Shown: in pieces, positions 9,757-18,224 of the stretch | Position numbering within the stretch: position 1 is the first letter of the stretch | Layout of the letters: every line of letters starts with the position of its first letter | NCBI GenBank assembly: GCA_963763085.1 | Contig: CAVXNB010000004.1 | Location: 992,001-1,056,000, forward strand | DNA: 64,000 bases | Origin: CAVXNB01 sp963763085 | Lineage (GTDB): Bacteria; Actinomycetota; Acidimicrobiia; Acidimicrobiales; Bog-793 | Direction of reading: 5' to 3' | Position numbers and translations under genes: made by a program | Notes under the pieces: model-generated | Database searches by the model: none | The model's input: only the letters and a program-made list of their open reading frames with translations | What the model was told of the DNA's origin: nothing

Positions 9757-11009
9757 GCGCGGCAGGGGATCCCATGCAACCGACGGGCGAGCTGCCGGAC
9801 GTTGCCTACGGGGCGACGCTGGCGGGTCTGGCCTCGATGACGCCCCAGCGCCTGCAGCGGCTGTTGCGCGGCCGCTCCGCAGCTGAGGTCTTCGCGGACC
9901 TTCGCGCCCCGAGACCCCGCCTCGTGCCGCGGCTCATGCGTGCCGAGCAGACGCCGGGTCACGGCGGCGTTCGCTCCCCGCAGATCGTGGCGGCGTGGCG
10001 GCGGGCGATTGTCGACGCTGATCCCGCGCTCGACTGGGAGCGACTCACCGCTTCGGGGACTGCGGTTCTCCGTCGCGGCGCGCCCGGGTACCCGGAGCGT
10101 CTCGTCGATGACCGGGCTGCGCCGGAGATCCTTTTTGCCCGGGGCACGATCAGCCAGATCGAAGGGCCCTGCGTCGCCCTCGTCGGCACGAGATCGGCCA
10201 CGTTCTACGGCTCGAACGTCGCTTCCGAGCTAGGGGCTGATCTGTCGGACGCCGGCGTGGTCGTGGTCTCGGGCCTGGCCGCCGGGATCGACTCGGCAGC
10301 TCACGAGGGTGCGCTCGCGTGCGAGAGGCCGACGCCTCCGATCGCCGTCGTCGGAGGCGGAGTGGACGTCGTCTACCCGGCCAGCAGCAGCCGGCTCTGG
10401 GCCAGGCTGGAGACCGTCGGAGGGATCCTCTCGGAAGCGGCACCCGGCGCGGCGCCGGAAGGCTGGCGCTTCCCGCTGCGGAACCGCCTCATCGCCGCCC
10501 TCGCCCACGTCGTGGTCGTCGTCGAATCGCACAGAAGTGGCGGAGCGCTGCACACTGTCACAGCGGCTGACGAGCGCGGCGTGACGGTGCTTGCGGTGCC
10601 GGGATCCGTGCGCAGCCCAGCCTCCGAAGGCACCAATGCACTCATCGCAGACGGGTGCGGCGTCGCCAGAGACGCGGCCGACGTGCTCGCGGCGCTGGAG
10701 CTTGCATGCGCCGGGTCGGGCCGCTCGCTGCGGGCAGGCGCCGGCCGCCGGCCCGGCACGACCGGTGCTGCCGCCACGACCGGTGCCGCCGCAACGACCG
10801 GCGCCGGCGCCCCCGCGACGAGCAGAGCCGCCAAGCAACTGACGCCGGCGCAGCGCTCGGTGCTGGAGGCGTTGGAAGACGTGGCGATCCCGTTCGAGCT
10901 CGTGTCCGAACGGTCGGGCCTTCCTCTTGCCGGCACGGCGGTCGCTCTGGAGCGCCTCACCACACTCGGTCTCGCAGCTCGATCGGGCTCTGGTTGGGAA
11001 CGGCGCTGA
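9753..11009 (+). CDS. dprA: DNA-processing protein DprA
   Basis: DprA loads RecA onto incoming single-stranded DNA. The 418-residue protein contains an N-terminal helical region, then the Rossmann-like DNA-binding core: CVALVGTRSATFYG, VVSGLAAGIDSAAHEGAL, AVVGGGVDVVYP, ALAHVVVVVESHRSGGALHT and VPGSVRSPASEGTNALI. A linker of ATTGA repeats (about 350-370) leads to a winged-helix domain with LTPAQRSVLEALED and GLPLAGTAVALERLTTLGL, the usual DprA C-terminus. GTG-free start: ATG 9753 overlaps the comM stop. No com pilus genes are in the window. Confidence 0.95.
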   Translation: MSAAGDPMQPTGELPDVAYGATLAGLASMTPQRLQRLLRGRSAAEVFADLRAPRPRLVPRLMRAEQTPGHGGVRSPQIVAAWRRAIVDADPALDWERLTASGTAVLRRGAPGYPERLVDDRAAPEILFARGTISQIEGPCVALVGTRSATFYGSNVASELGADLSDAGVVVVSGLAAGIDSAAHEGALACERPTPPIAVVGGGVDVVYPASSSRLWARLETVGGILSEAAPGAAPEGWRFPLRNRLIAALAHVVVVVESHRSGGALHTVTAADERGVTVLAVPGSVRSPASEGTNALIADGCGVARDAADVLAALELACAGSGRSLRAGAGRRPGTTGAAATTGAAATTGAGAPATSRAAKQLTPAQRSVLEALEDVAIPFELVSERSGLPLAGTAVALERLTTLGLAARSGSGWERR

Positions 11010-11062
11010 GCGAGCGCCGAGCCAGCGCTGAGCGCCGCCGCACCAGCAGCGGGCGCCCGTGT

Positions 11063-12175
11063 TCAGCCGGCCAGGAGCTTCATCGGGTCGACCCAGTCCA
11101 GCCCGAGCGCTGCCGCCACGGCCGGATTCGTGCAGCTCCCCGCGACCGTATTGACTCCCGCGCGCAGCACGGGGTCCGCCGACGCCGCGCCGTCCACGCC
11201 GCGCTCGGCGAGCTCCACGACGTAAGGGAACGTTGCGTTGGTGAGCGCGTAGGTGGAGGTGTGCGGCACCGCCGCAGGCATGTTGCCGACCGCGTAGTGG
11301 AGAACGTCGTGCACGAAATAGGTGGGGGCGTCGTGTGTCGTCTCGTGCGTGGTCTCGATGCAGCCGCCCTGGTCGACCGCGACGTCGACGATGACCGCTC
11401 CCGCACGCATCCCAGCGACCATGTCCTCGGTGACGACGATCGGGGCACGCCCTCCCGCGACGAGGACGGCTCCGATGACCAGATCGGCCTCGGAGATCGC
11501 CCGCTCGATCGACCCCCGGTTCGAGGCCAGAGTCATGATCCGACCCTGGTGAATCTGGTCGACCCAGCGCAGCCGGTCTATGTTCCGGTCCAGGAGCAGG
11601 ACCTCGGCCTCCATCCCTTGCGCGATCCAGGCCGCGTTCCAACCCACGTGGCCGGCGCCGATGACCACTACGCGAGCCGGTCGTACACCTGGCACGCCTC
11701 CGAGCAGGATGCCCCTCGTCCCGTGCGCAGCCTCCAGGAAATGGGCTCCGACTTGAGTGGCAATCCGCCCGGCGACCTCGCTCATCGGCGCGAGCAGGGG
11801 CAGATCGCCCGAAGGGACCTGCACAGTCTCGTAGGCCACGCCGGTCGTCTCGGACTCGAGCAGCGCCTTGGCCACGAGCGGATACGCGGCGAGGTGGAGG
11901 TAGGTGAACAGCACGAGCCCGGGCCGCAGGTAGCCGAACTCGGACTCCTGGGGCTCCTTCACCTTGCATACGAGCTCAGCCGACCACGCAGCTGCGGCGT
12001 CGACCACCCTCGCCCCGGCCGATGCGAAGTCGGCGTCGCTCAAGGACGAGCCCTCGCCGGCTCCCGTCTCGAGGAGCACCTCGTGGCCGAGCGCCGTCAG
12101 CTCCCGGACGCCGTCGGGGGTGATGGCGACACGACCTTCCGCGATCTTCACCTCTGCGGGGACGCCGATGATCAT
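11063..12175 (-). CDS. ald: Alanine dehydrogenase
   Basis: This enzyme interconverts L-alanine and pyruvate with NAD and ammonia. The 370 residues match the family: MIIGVPAEVKIAEGRVAITP, VCKVKEPQ.SE (catalytic Lys region), FTYLHLAA, the substrate His in AHGTRGILLGGVPGV, and the Rossmann VVVIGAGHVGWNAAWIAQGM. The tail DWVDPMKLLAG is typical. On the complement, TAGGTT (12182-12187) stands six bases before the ATG, consistent with a leaderless transcript. It faces away from murD2, with 80 bases between the starts. Alanine supplied here also feeds peptidoglycan, but no direct link can be read. Confidence 0.95.
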   Translation of the reverse strand: MIIGVPAEVKIAEGRVAITPDGVRELTALGHEVLLETGAGEGSSLSDADFASAGARVVDAAAAWSAELVCKVKEPQESEFGYLRPGLVLFTYLHLAAYPLVAKALLESETTGVAYETVQVPSGDLPLLAPMSEVAGRIATQVGAHFLEAAHGTRGILLGGVPGVRPARVVVIGAGHVGWNAAWIAQGMEAEVLLLDRNIDRLRWVDQIHQGRIMTLASNRGSIERAISEADLVIGAVLVAGGRAPIVVTEDMVAGMRAGAVIVDVAVDQGGCIETTHETTHDAPTYFVHDVLHYAVGNMPAAVPHTSTYALTNATFPYVVELAERGVDGAASADPVLRAGVNTVAGSCTNPAVAAALGLDWVDPMKLLAG

Positions 12176-12255
12176 GAGCCAAACCTACTCCGCAGCAGCG
12201 CAATCTTCCTCGCCCGCCCGCGCCTGTGCTCGGCCACCCCGGTTACCATCGCGGC

Positions 12256-13641
12256 GTGCCGCTGATCGGAGGCATCGCGGCGCTTGCCGGCAGGCGGGTG
12301 GCCGTCTTCGGTGCCGGCATGGAGGGCCAGTCGTTCGCTCGGCGGGTCGGTCCCAGCTGCGCGGAGCTCGTCATCGTCGACGACGCTGCTGCTGACGTGC
12401 CCGGCTACTCGGCCCCGCGCCGGGCCAGTGCCGCCGACATCGCCGAATTCGGGGTGGAGGCGCCGTCGGTGCTCGAGGGTGGTGGCTTCGATTTCGTCGT
12501 GCACTCGCCCGGGATCTCACGCTACGACGAGCGCCTCGCAGCAGCGGCGGAGCTCGGTGCGGTCGTCACCACGCCGACGGCGCTCTGGTTGGAGGATTTC
12601 CAGGACCGCCGAGTCGTTGCCGTCACCGGATCCAAGGGCAAGACGACGACGGCGATGCTCACCGCCGCGGCCCTTCGCGCCTACGGACTCGACGTCGTGC
12701 TGGCGGGCAACATCGGCCGCCCCGTGACCGAGCTCTACGACGACGACAGCCATGATGTCTTCGTGGTCGAGCTGTCGAGCTTCCAGACGGCGGACGTGAC
12801 GACGTCGCCCTCGGTCGGCGTCCTCACGCTGCTTTCGGCCGACCATCTCGACTGGCATCGCAACCTTGCCAACTACATCGACGACAAGCTGCGGCTCTTC
12901 TCGCACCGCGAGGACGTGCCGGTTGCGGTCAACGGGTGTGCCGACGAGACTGTCGCCCGGACGTCGGAGCTCTTCGGCAGAGTGCTGTACGGCAACGACG
13001 GCCCGGCTCGCCTCGGCGGCGGGACCATCGTCGTCGAGGGCCTCGGACCGCTCGATCTCGCGAGATTCCAGCTCCTCGGTGAGCACAATCTTGTCAACGC
13101 CTGCGGCGCCGTCACGGCCGCGCTCCTGCTGACCGGCGACCCGCCAGCAGCAAGACCGCTCGAAGACGAGCTCTGCGCAGTGACGGCGCCCCGGTCGCGG
13201 CTCCAGCCCATCGGCGAGTACGACGGGGTGATCTATGTCGACGACGCGCTCGCGAGCAACCCGGAAGGGACGCTCGCGGCGCTTCGTGCGTTCGCAGGCG
13301 CGCGCGTGGCACTCATCGTCGGCGGGCAGGACCGCGGTCTCGACTTCGCCCCGCTCGCCCGGGGGATCGAGGCGTCCTCGCCCCAGCCGGTTGTCGTCTG
13401 GATCGACGACGGCGGCGATGCCGGCGCCGCCATCGCCGCCGCACTCGACCACCTGTCGTGCAGAGCCACCCGGCGGCCGGCGCCCTCGCTCGAGGCCGCG
13501 GTCGCCATGGCGGCGTCGAGCCCGGACGTCGAAGCCGTGCTGTTCTCGCCGGCGGCGCCCACTCCTCACGCAGATGGGACCTACCTCGACCGGAGCCGGC
13601 GGTTCAGGCAGGCCGCGGAGGCGGGACGGGAAGCTCCGTGA
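12256..13641 (+). CDS. murD2: UDP-N-acetylmuramoyl-L-alanine--glutamate ligase (MurD/MurD2 type)
   Basis: A 461-residue Mur ligase. It shows the N-terminal Rossmann segment RRVAVFGAGMEGQSFARRVG, the ATP loop VTGSKGKTTTAMLTAAAL, then NIGRPVTEL, VVELSSFQTADV and SADHLDWH, followed by the C-terminal domain with DDALASNPEGTLAALRAF and LIVGGQDRGLDF. In the MurD2/MurL pathway known from Xanthomonas, MurD2 adds L-glutamate rather than D-glutamate, and MurL then epimerises it. The next gene is a MurL homologue overlapping by four bases, so MurD2 is the better reading than classical MurD; sequence alone does not prove the L-Glu preference. GTG 12256 is six bases after TACCAT (12244-12249). Confidence 0.85.
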   Translation: MPLIGGIAALAGRRVAVFGAGMEGQSFARRVGPSCAELVIVDDAAADVPGYSAPRRASAADIAEFGVEAPSVLEGGGFDFVVHSPGISRYDERLAAAAELGAVVTTPTALWLEDFQDRRVVAVTGSKGKTTTAMLTAAALRAYGLDVVLAGNIGRPVTELYDDDSHDVFVVELSSFQTADVTTSPSVGVLTLLSADHLDWHRNLANYIDDKLRLFSHREDVPVAVNGCADETVARTSELFGRVLYGNDGPARLGGGTIVVEGLGPLDLARFQLLGEHNLVNACGAVTAALLLTGDPPAARPLEDELCAVTAPRSRLQPIGEYDGVIYVDDALASNPEGTLAALRAFAGARVALIVGGQDRGLDFAPLARGIEASSPQPVVVWIDDGGDAGAAIAAALDHLSCRATRRPAPSLEAAVAMAASSPDVEAVLFSPAAPTPHADGTYLDRSRRFRQAAEAGREAP

Positions 13642-15078
13642 CCGCTCCCGAACTGGCCGGCGTCGAGACCTTCAGGCTCGTCGCATTTGACTTCGATGCT
13701 TCGAGCAACGTCGCCCGTTTCGATTACGCCTTCGACGACCGCCACAGCTTCCGCGAGGTCGTCGAATTCGGAGGGCAGCCGCTCGGTTCACATGCCGGCG
13801 CCGGCATCGAGCGAGCCCTGCGCCTGGTGCATCTCGCAGCCGGCGTCAGTTACTACAAGGCTGCCGCTCCGGGAACGATCCTCATCGAAACGGGACCGCT
13901 CAGCCCGGCGGAGTCCGGCTTCGTCCACGACCTGTACGACAAGGGCATGCGGGAGTTCGCGGTCACCAACGGCCTGCCGGTACCGCTTCGTTTCGAAATT
14001 CAGGCCGGGACCGGGCCGGCCCTCGCCACGGCCTCGGCTCAAGAGGCGCCGAGCCCGGGGATCGCGGTGCCGGTCGGAGGCGGCAAGGATTCGATCGTGC
14101 TGATCGAGGCCCTGAAACAGGCGGGCCCACCGCCCGGGCTCGAGGTCCGGCTCGTCGCCATCAACCGGCATCCCGCCATGCAACGCACGGCGGATGTATC
14201 AGGCTTCAAGCTCGCCTCGATAAACCGGACCTTGTCGCCGCGGTTGCACGAGCTCAATGCCGCCGGCGCACTCAACGGCCACGTCCCGATCACGGCGATC
14301 GTGTCGCTCATCGTCGTTGCCGCCGGCTACGTCCACGGCTACGACACGACCCTCGTGGCTCTCGAACGTTCTGCGGACGAGGCCACGTCCCTCGTCGACG
14401 ACGTCGCCGTCAACCACCAGTGGAGCAAGAGCACCGAGTGCGAGCTGGCGTTGCGGTCCGTCCTTCGGGAGTCGGTCTCGCGGTCGATCGAGTACGCGTC
14501 GCCGTTGCGCTCCTGCGGTGAGCTCGAGATCGCGCGCTGGTTCGCGGAGCTGGAGGCGTACCACGGCAGCTTTCGCAGCTGTAACCGGGTGTTCCGCTCG
14601 GGCGCCGCCTTCGACGGTTGGTGCCGCGAGTGCCCGAAGTGCCGGTTCGTGTTCCTGGTGATGGCGCCGTTTCTCGAGCCGGACCGGCTCGTGGCCATCT
14701 TCGGTCGACAACCTTCTCGACGACCCCGGGCAGGTCGAGGGTTTCAGGGACCTGTACGCCGCCGGACGCAAGCCTTACGAGTGCGTCGGAGAGCAGCGCG
14801 AGTCCCTGCTCGCATTTCTCCTCCTTCTCGGCCGGCCGGCGTGGCAAGGCGCTGCGGTGGTCGCTGCGCTCCGGGGCGAGCTCGAGGCGAGCCGCAGCCT
14901 CGTCGCCGCCGACCTCGAACATGGCGTCCCGGTGCTCGAACGTCGCGACGCCACCCGCGAGCACGTCGTGAGGTTCATCGAGCACGTGCTGAGTCGCGAG
15001 CGCAGCGCGCCGGACATGCCGCGTATGATCGCGCCGACCGAGTGGTCAGTCCCGCATAGTGCGGGTCCGGTAGCCTGA
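13638..15078 (+). CDS. murL: UDP-MurNAc-L-Ala-L-Glu epimerase MurL (frame interrupted)
   Basis: MurL inverts the L-Glu of UDP-MurNAc-L-Ala-L-Glu to D-Glu. Recognised by its PP-loop-like GIAVPVGGGKDSIVLIEAL, HPAMQRTADVSG, NGHVPITAIVS, VNHQWSKSTECE and the cysteine segment WCRECPKCRFVFL, about 480 residues in all. Frame 0 covers 13638 to about 14706; the rest (DNLLDDPGQVEGFRDLY ... to 15078) is in frame 1. Removing one base from GGTCGAC near 14703-14706 restores one ORF. GTG start overlaps the murD2 stop (GTGA). The C-terminal 20 residues are poorly conserved. The family assignment is strong; activity is inferred. Confidence 0.86.
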
Positions 15079-15095
15079 CTCGCGGTAACCCCGAC

Positions 15096-17126
15096 ATGAT
15101 CCTCGACTCCGTCAACTCGCCCTCCGACCTCAAGACCCTCTCGCTCGCCGAGTGCGACCAGCTCGCGGGCGAGATCCGCGACTTCGTGGTCGAAGCGACG
15201 TCCCGTACGGGCGGTCATCTCGGGTCGAACCTAGGCATCGTGGAACTCACGCTGGCGCTGCACCGGGTCTTCGATTCCCCGCGCGACGTGTTGTTGTTCG
15301 ACACCGGCCACCAGGCCTATGTCCACAAGCTCGTGACCGGCCGGCGCGAGGGGTTCAGTCAGCTCAGGCAGGAGCATGGTCTTTCGGGCTATCCGTCGAG
15401 GGCAGAGTCCGTTCACGACCGGATCGAGAACTCCCACGCCTCGACCGCACTCGGCTACGCGCACGGCATAGCAATGGCGCTGCGCCTCGAGGGCAAGGAC
15501 GACCCTGAGCACGGCGGGCGTCACGTCGTAGCCGTGGTAGGTGACGGCGCCCTCACAGGTGGGATGGCATACGAGGCGCTGAACAACCTCGGGCATTCGG
15601 GCACGCGGGTGCTCGTTGTCCTGAACGACAACGGCCGCAGCTACGCCCCGACCGTCTCCAGGCTGTCCGTGTCATTGACCCAGCTCCGGCTCGACCCCCG
15701 CTACATGCAGGTCCGGGAACGGGTTAGACAGATGGTGAGGGAGCTTCCTTCCGGTGTCAGCTCGCTTGCCTACACCTCGATCCACGGTCTGACGTCGGCC
15801 GTGCGCGAGGTCGTCGAACCGCACGTGTTCTTCGAAGCTCTCGGGATTCGTTACACCGGCCCGATCGACGGCCACGACGTCGGCGCGCTCGAGCAGGCAA
15901 TCCGCAGGGCCGCGAGCTGGCGTGGTCCGATCGTGCTCCACGTCGTGACCACCAAAGGCAAGGGCTATGCCCCCGCCGAAGCGGACGACATCGCCCGTCT
16001 GCACGACTTCAAGGCTTCGGGGACGTCCGCCCAGGCGGGCCGTTCCGGCGGCCAGGCCGGTACCGCCCGGGTGGCCTCTTCCGACGTTGCCGTGCCTCGC
16101 GTCGGTGCCTCGACCGACGATTCTGGCCCGCTGCCCGGGCCCCTTGCCGCCGGTGAGAGTTACAGCGAGGCATTCTCGCAAGCCCTGGTCGAGGTTGCGG
16201 CCGCCGACGAGCGCATCGTGGCAATCACGGCGGCGATGCCAGGTCCCACCGGATTGTTGGCGTTCCAGGACCGCTACCCGGACCGCTTCGTGGATGTCGG
16301 CATTGCCGAACAGCACGCCCTCACGGCGGCAGCGGGTATGGCGATGGGCGGTCTGCGTCCGGTTGTCGCGATCTACTCGACGTTTCTTGCTCGAGCCGTC
16401 GACCAGTGGAACCTCGACATCGGGCTTCACGGGCTGCCCGTGGTCATCTGTGCCCACAGGGCCGGGATCACCGGTGATGACGGGCCGAGCCACCATGGCC
16501 TCTACGACATGGTCCAGGCCCTTCAGATCCCCGGCTGCGCCGTCTTCTGTCCGGCCGAGCCGGCCGAGATCGCTCCGATGCTCGCCGAAGCGCTCAAGCT
16601 GGAGACGCCGGCCCTGATCCGCTTCCCGAAGACGCCGTCACCGGGGTCGCTCGGGGCGCCAGGGGTCGGTCTCAGGAGCCGCCGGCTTCGCCAGGGGACC
16701 GGTGACGTCGTCCTCGTCGGCATAGGAAAGCTGGCTCGGGCGGCAGTTGCCGCGGCGTCCGAGCTCTCCAATGACGGCATCGAGACTGACGTCTTCGACG
16801 CCCGAGTAGTGCGCCCAGCCGACCCTGAGCTGCTCGAGGCGATCGCGCACGCGGGGCTCGTCGTCACCGCCGAGGACGGTCTCGCTCACGGAGGGGCGGG
16901 CGCCTACCTGGTCGGCGAAGCCGATCGCGTCGCCGAAGCGGCCGGCCTCCCGGGACCTCGGAAGGTCGTGATGGGGGTCCCCACGACCTATGTCGAGCAC
17001 GCCCAGCCGGACGCGATCCTGTCCCGCCTCGGGCTCGACGGCGCCGGCATCGCCGAGGCCACGCGGAGAGCGCTCGCCCGGCGTTTGTGGATCGAGAGGG
17101 CGGGACAGGCCGAGCGCGCCGAGTAA
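15096..17126 (+). CDS. dxs: 1-deoxy-D-xylulose-5-phosphate synthase
   Basis: DXS condenses pyruvate and glyceraldehyde 3-phosphate in the first step of the MEP isoprenoid pathway; ispE of the same pathway is at 45710. The 676-residue protein has the thiamine-diphosphate domain with TGGHLGSNLGIVELTLALH, FDTGHQAYVHKLVTGR, VVGDGALTGGMAYEALNN and VVLNDN, then the pyrimidine-binding domain (VDVGIAEQHALTAAAGMA, HRAGITGDDGPSHHGLYD) and a transketolase C-domain. Between them a 30-residue glycine/alanine-rich insert (about 310-345) is longer than usual. ATG 15096 follows murL by 17 bases, so they may be cotranscribed. Confidence 0.96.
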   Translation: MILDSVNSPSDLKTLSLAECDQLAGEIRDFVVEATSRTGGHLGSNLGIVELTLALHRVFDSPRDVLLFDTGHQAYVHKLVTGRREGFSQLRQEHGLSGYPSRAESVHDRIENSHASTALGYAHGIAMALRLEGKDDPEHGGRHVVAVVGDGALTGGMAYEALNNLGHSGTRVLVVLNDNGRSYAPTVSRLSVSLTQLRLDPRYMQVRERVRQMVRELPSGVSSLAYTSIHGLTSAVREVVEPHVFFEALGIRYTGPIDGHDVGALEQAIRRAASWRGPIVLHVVTTKGKGYAPAEADDIARLHDFKASGTSAQAGRSGGQAGTARVASSDVAVPRVGASTDDSGPLPGPLAAGESYSEAFSQALVEVAAADERIVAITAAMPGPTGLLAFQDRYPDRFVDVGIAEQHALTAAAGMAMGGLRPVVAIYSTFLARAVDQWNLDIGLHGLPVVICAHRAGITGDDGPSHHGLYDMVQALQIPGCAVFCPAEPAEIAPMLAEALKLETPALIRFPKTPSPGSLGAPGVGLRSRRLRQGTGDVVLVGIGKLARAAVAAASELSNDGIETDVFDARVVRPADPELLEAIAHAGLVVTAEDGLAHGGAGAYLVGEADRVAEAAGLPGPRKVVMGVPTTYVEHAQPDAILSRLGLDGAGIAEATRRALARRLWIERAGQAERAE

Positions 17127-17177
17127 GGCGGTCGCCGGCACACCTGGCAGTCCGCCCCGCCGGCAGCTGCCGCCGGC

Positions 17178-17981
17178 TCAGAACAGCTGAGCCTGCCCGC
17201 TGTCATCTTCGGCAATCGGCTCGACAAGCTCAGGACCCTCCTCGCGGGCGTCGTTCACCGCGGTGGAGACCCGGAACGCCTCGAGCACCCCGGCCGGGAC
17301 AGGGTGGATGAGGGAGTTGAGCTCGCCGGCTGCAAGCGGCTCGGGCGACAACCACGCCTCGAGATCGCGTTCGGCGATCAGCACCGGCATGCGATTGTGC
17401 ACTCGGCCGACGAGCTCGTTCGCCTCCATCGTGAGGATCGTGCAGGACCGAAGCGTCGTAGCGGGTTCGCCGGCCTCGCCGCCCTCGACGGGCGCGCCGG
17501 ACCCCGCCGGGCTGGCCTCGCCGGCCGCCTTCTCCCCCTTGGGACGCCACCGCTCCCAGAGGCCACCCATCAAGAGCAATCCGGAGTCGGCGGACCGGTA
17601 GCACCAAGGCTGCTTCCGGTGTCTCCGGTCACCGGCCCCCGCCGGCGCCCACTCGTAGAAAGCGTCGGCTGGGATGACGCAACGTTGGTGAGCGACCGCC
17701 CCCCGAAACATCGCCTTTTCCTCCACCGTCTCCACCTTCGCGTTGAACGCCCGCGCGCCGATCGCCGGGTCCTTGGCCCACCAGGGCACGAGGCCCCAAC
17801 GAAAGGCCGAGAGGCGCCGCAAGGCCGGGTCGTGGCGCGACGAAGTCACGGCGAGCACTTCCGCCTGGGGCGCGATGTTCCATCTCGGGGCCGCCAGCTC
17901 AGGAGGAACGTCCACCTCGTCCACGTCCAGCAGACGGGCGATGTCCTCGACAGGGCGGCTAGCCACGAAACGGCCACACAT
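17178..17981 (-). CDS. SRAP-family abasic-site protein (YedK/HMCES type)
   Basis: SRAP proteins crosslink to abasic sites in single-stranded DNA through Cys2. The 267-residue product starts MCGRFVAS, so Cys2 is present once Met is removed. It has WNIAPQAEVLAV (conserved Asn), RWGLVPWWAKD, ARAFNAKVETV, RCVIPADAFYEW (conserved Glu) and VHNRMPVLI (catalytic His). An insertion at about 160-185 (EKAAGEASPAGSGAPVEGGE) is low-complexity. On the complement, TAGGGT (17991-17996) is nine bases before the ATG, suggesting a leaderless transcript. It is divergent from the cyclase gene across an intergenic region holding the second palindromic element. Confidence 0.93.
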   Translation of the reverse strand: MCGRFVASRPVEDIARLLDVDEVDVPPELAAPRWNIAPQAEVLAVTSSRHDPALRRLSAFRWGLVPWWAKDPAIGARAFNAKVETVEEKAMFRGAVAHQRCVIPADAFYEWAPAGAGDRRHRKQPWCYRSADSGLLLMGGLWERWRPKGEKAAGEASPAGSGAPVEGGEAGEPATTLRSCTILTMEANELVGRVHNRMPVLIAERDLEAWLSPEPLAAGELNSLIHPVPAGVLEAFRVSTAVNDAREEGPELVEPIAEDDSGQAQLF

Positions 17982-18047
17982 CGGGCACGGACCCTATCGT
18001 CCGGCGGCCGGTTCGCGGACGGGCGCGGGCATGTTCAATTACTGAAA

Positions 18048-18103
18048 AAACTTGCCTCCGTTAATGATTGTGACCAGTCGCAATCTCGATCGGAGGCAAG
18101 TTT
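18048..18103 (+). repeat. Quasi-palindromic element, copy 2
   Basis: Perfect 13-base outer arms AAACTTGCCTCCG (18048-18060) and CGGAGGCAAGTTT (18091-18103), bulges TTAAT on the left and TCGAT on the right, and inner arms GATTGTGAC/GTCGCAATC with one G-T pair. It lies between the divergent SRAP and adenylate cyclase genes. The right flank (GGCGCGAAATTAGAGTGTCCCTCC) resembles that of copy 1. See copies at 7941 and 34644. Confidence 0.85.
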
Positions 18104-18224
18104 GGCGCGAAATTAGAGTGTCCCTCCTCACTCCTCCCAGCGAAACGCCGCCCTCTGCTGACGAACCCTCGAGCCGGGCGCTACCCTCGTCCGCACGATG
18201 CATCGCTGCTAGAGGAGCGTTTGG

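Noticed and set aside
15051..15065. Perfect hairpin CCCGCA-TAG-TGCGGG near the end of murL, as a terminator
   Set aside because: It is inside the last murL codons, has no T-run, and dxs starts 31 bases later in the same direction.
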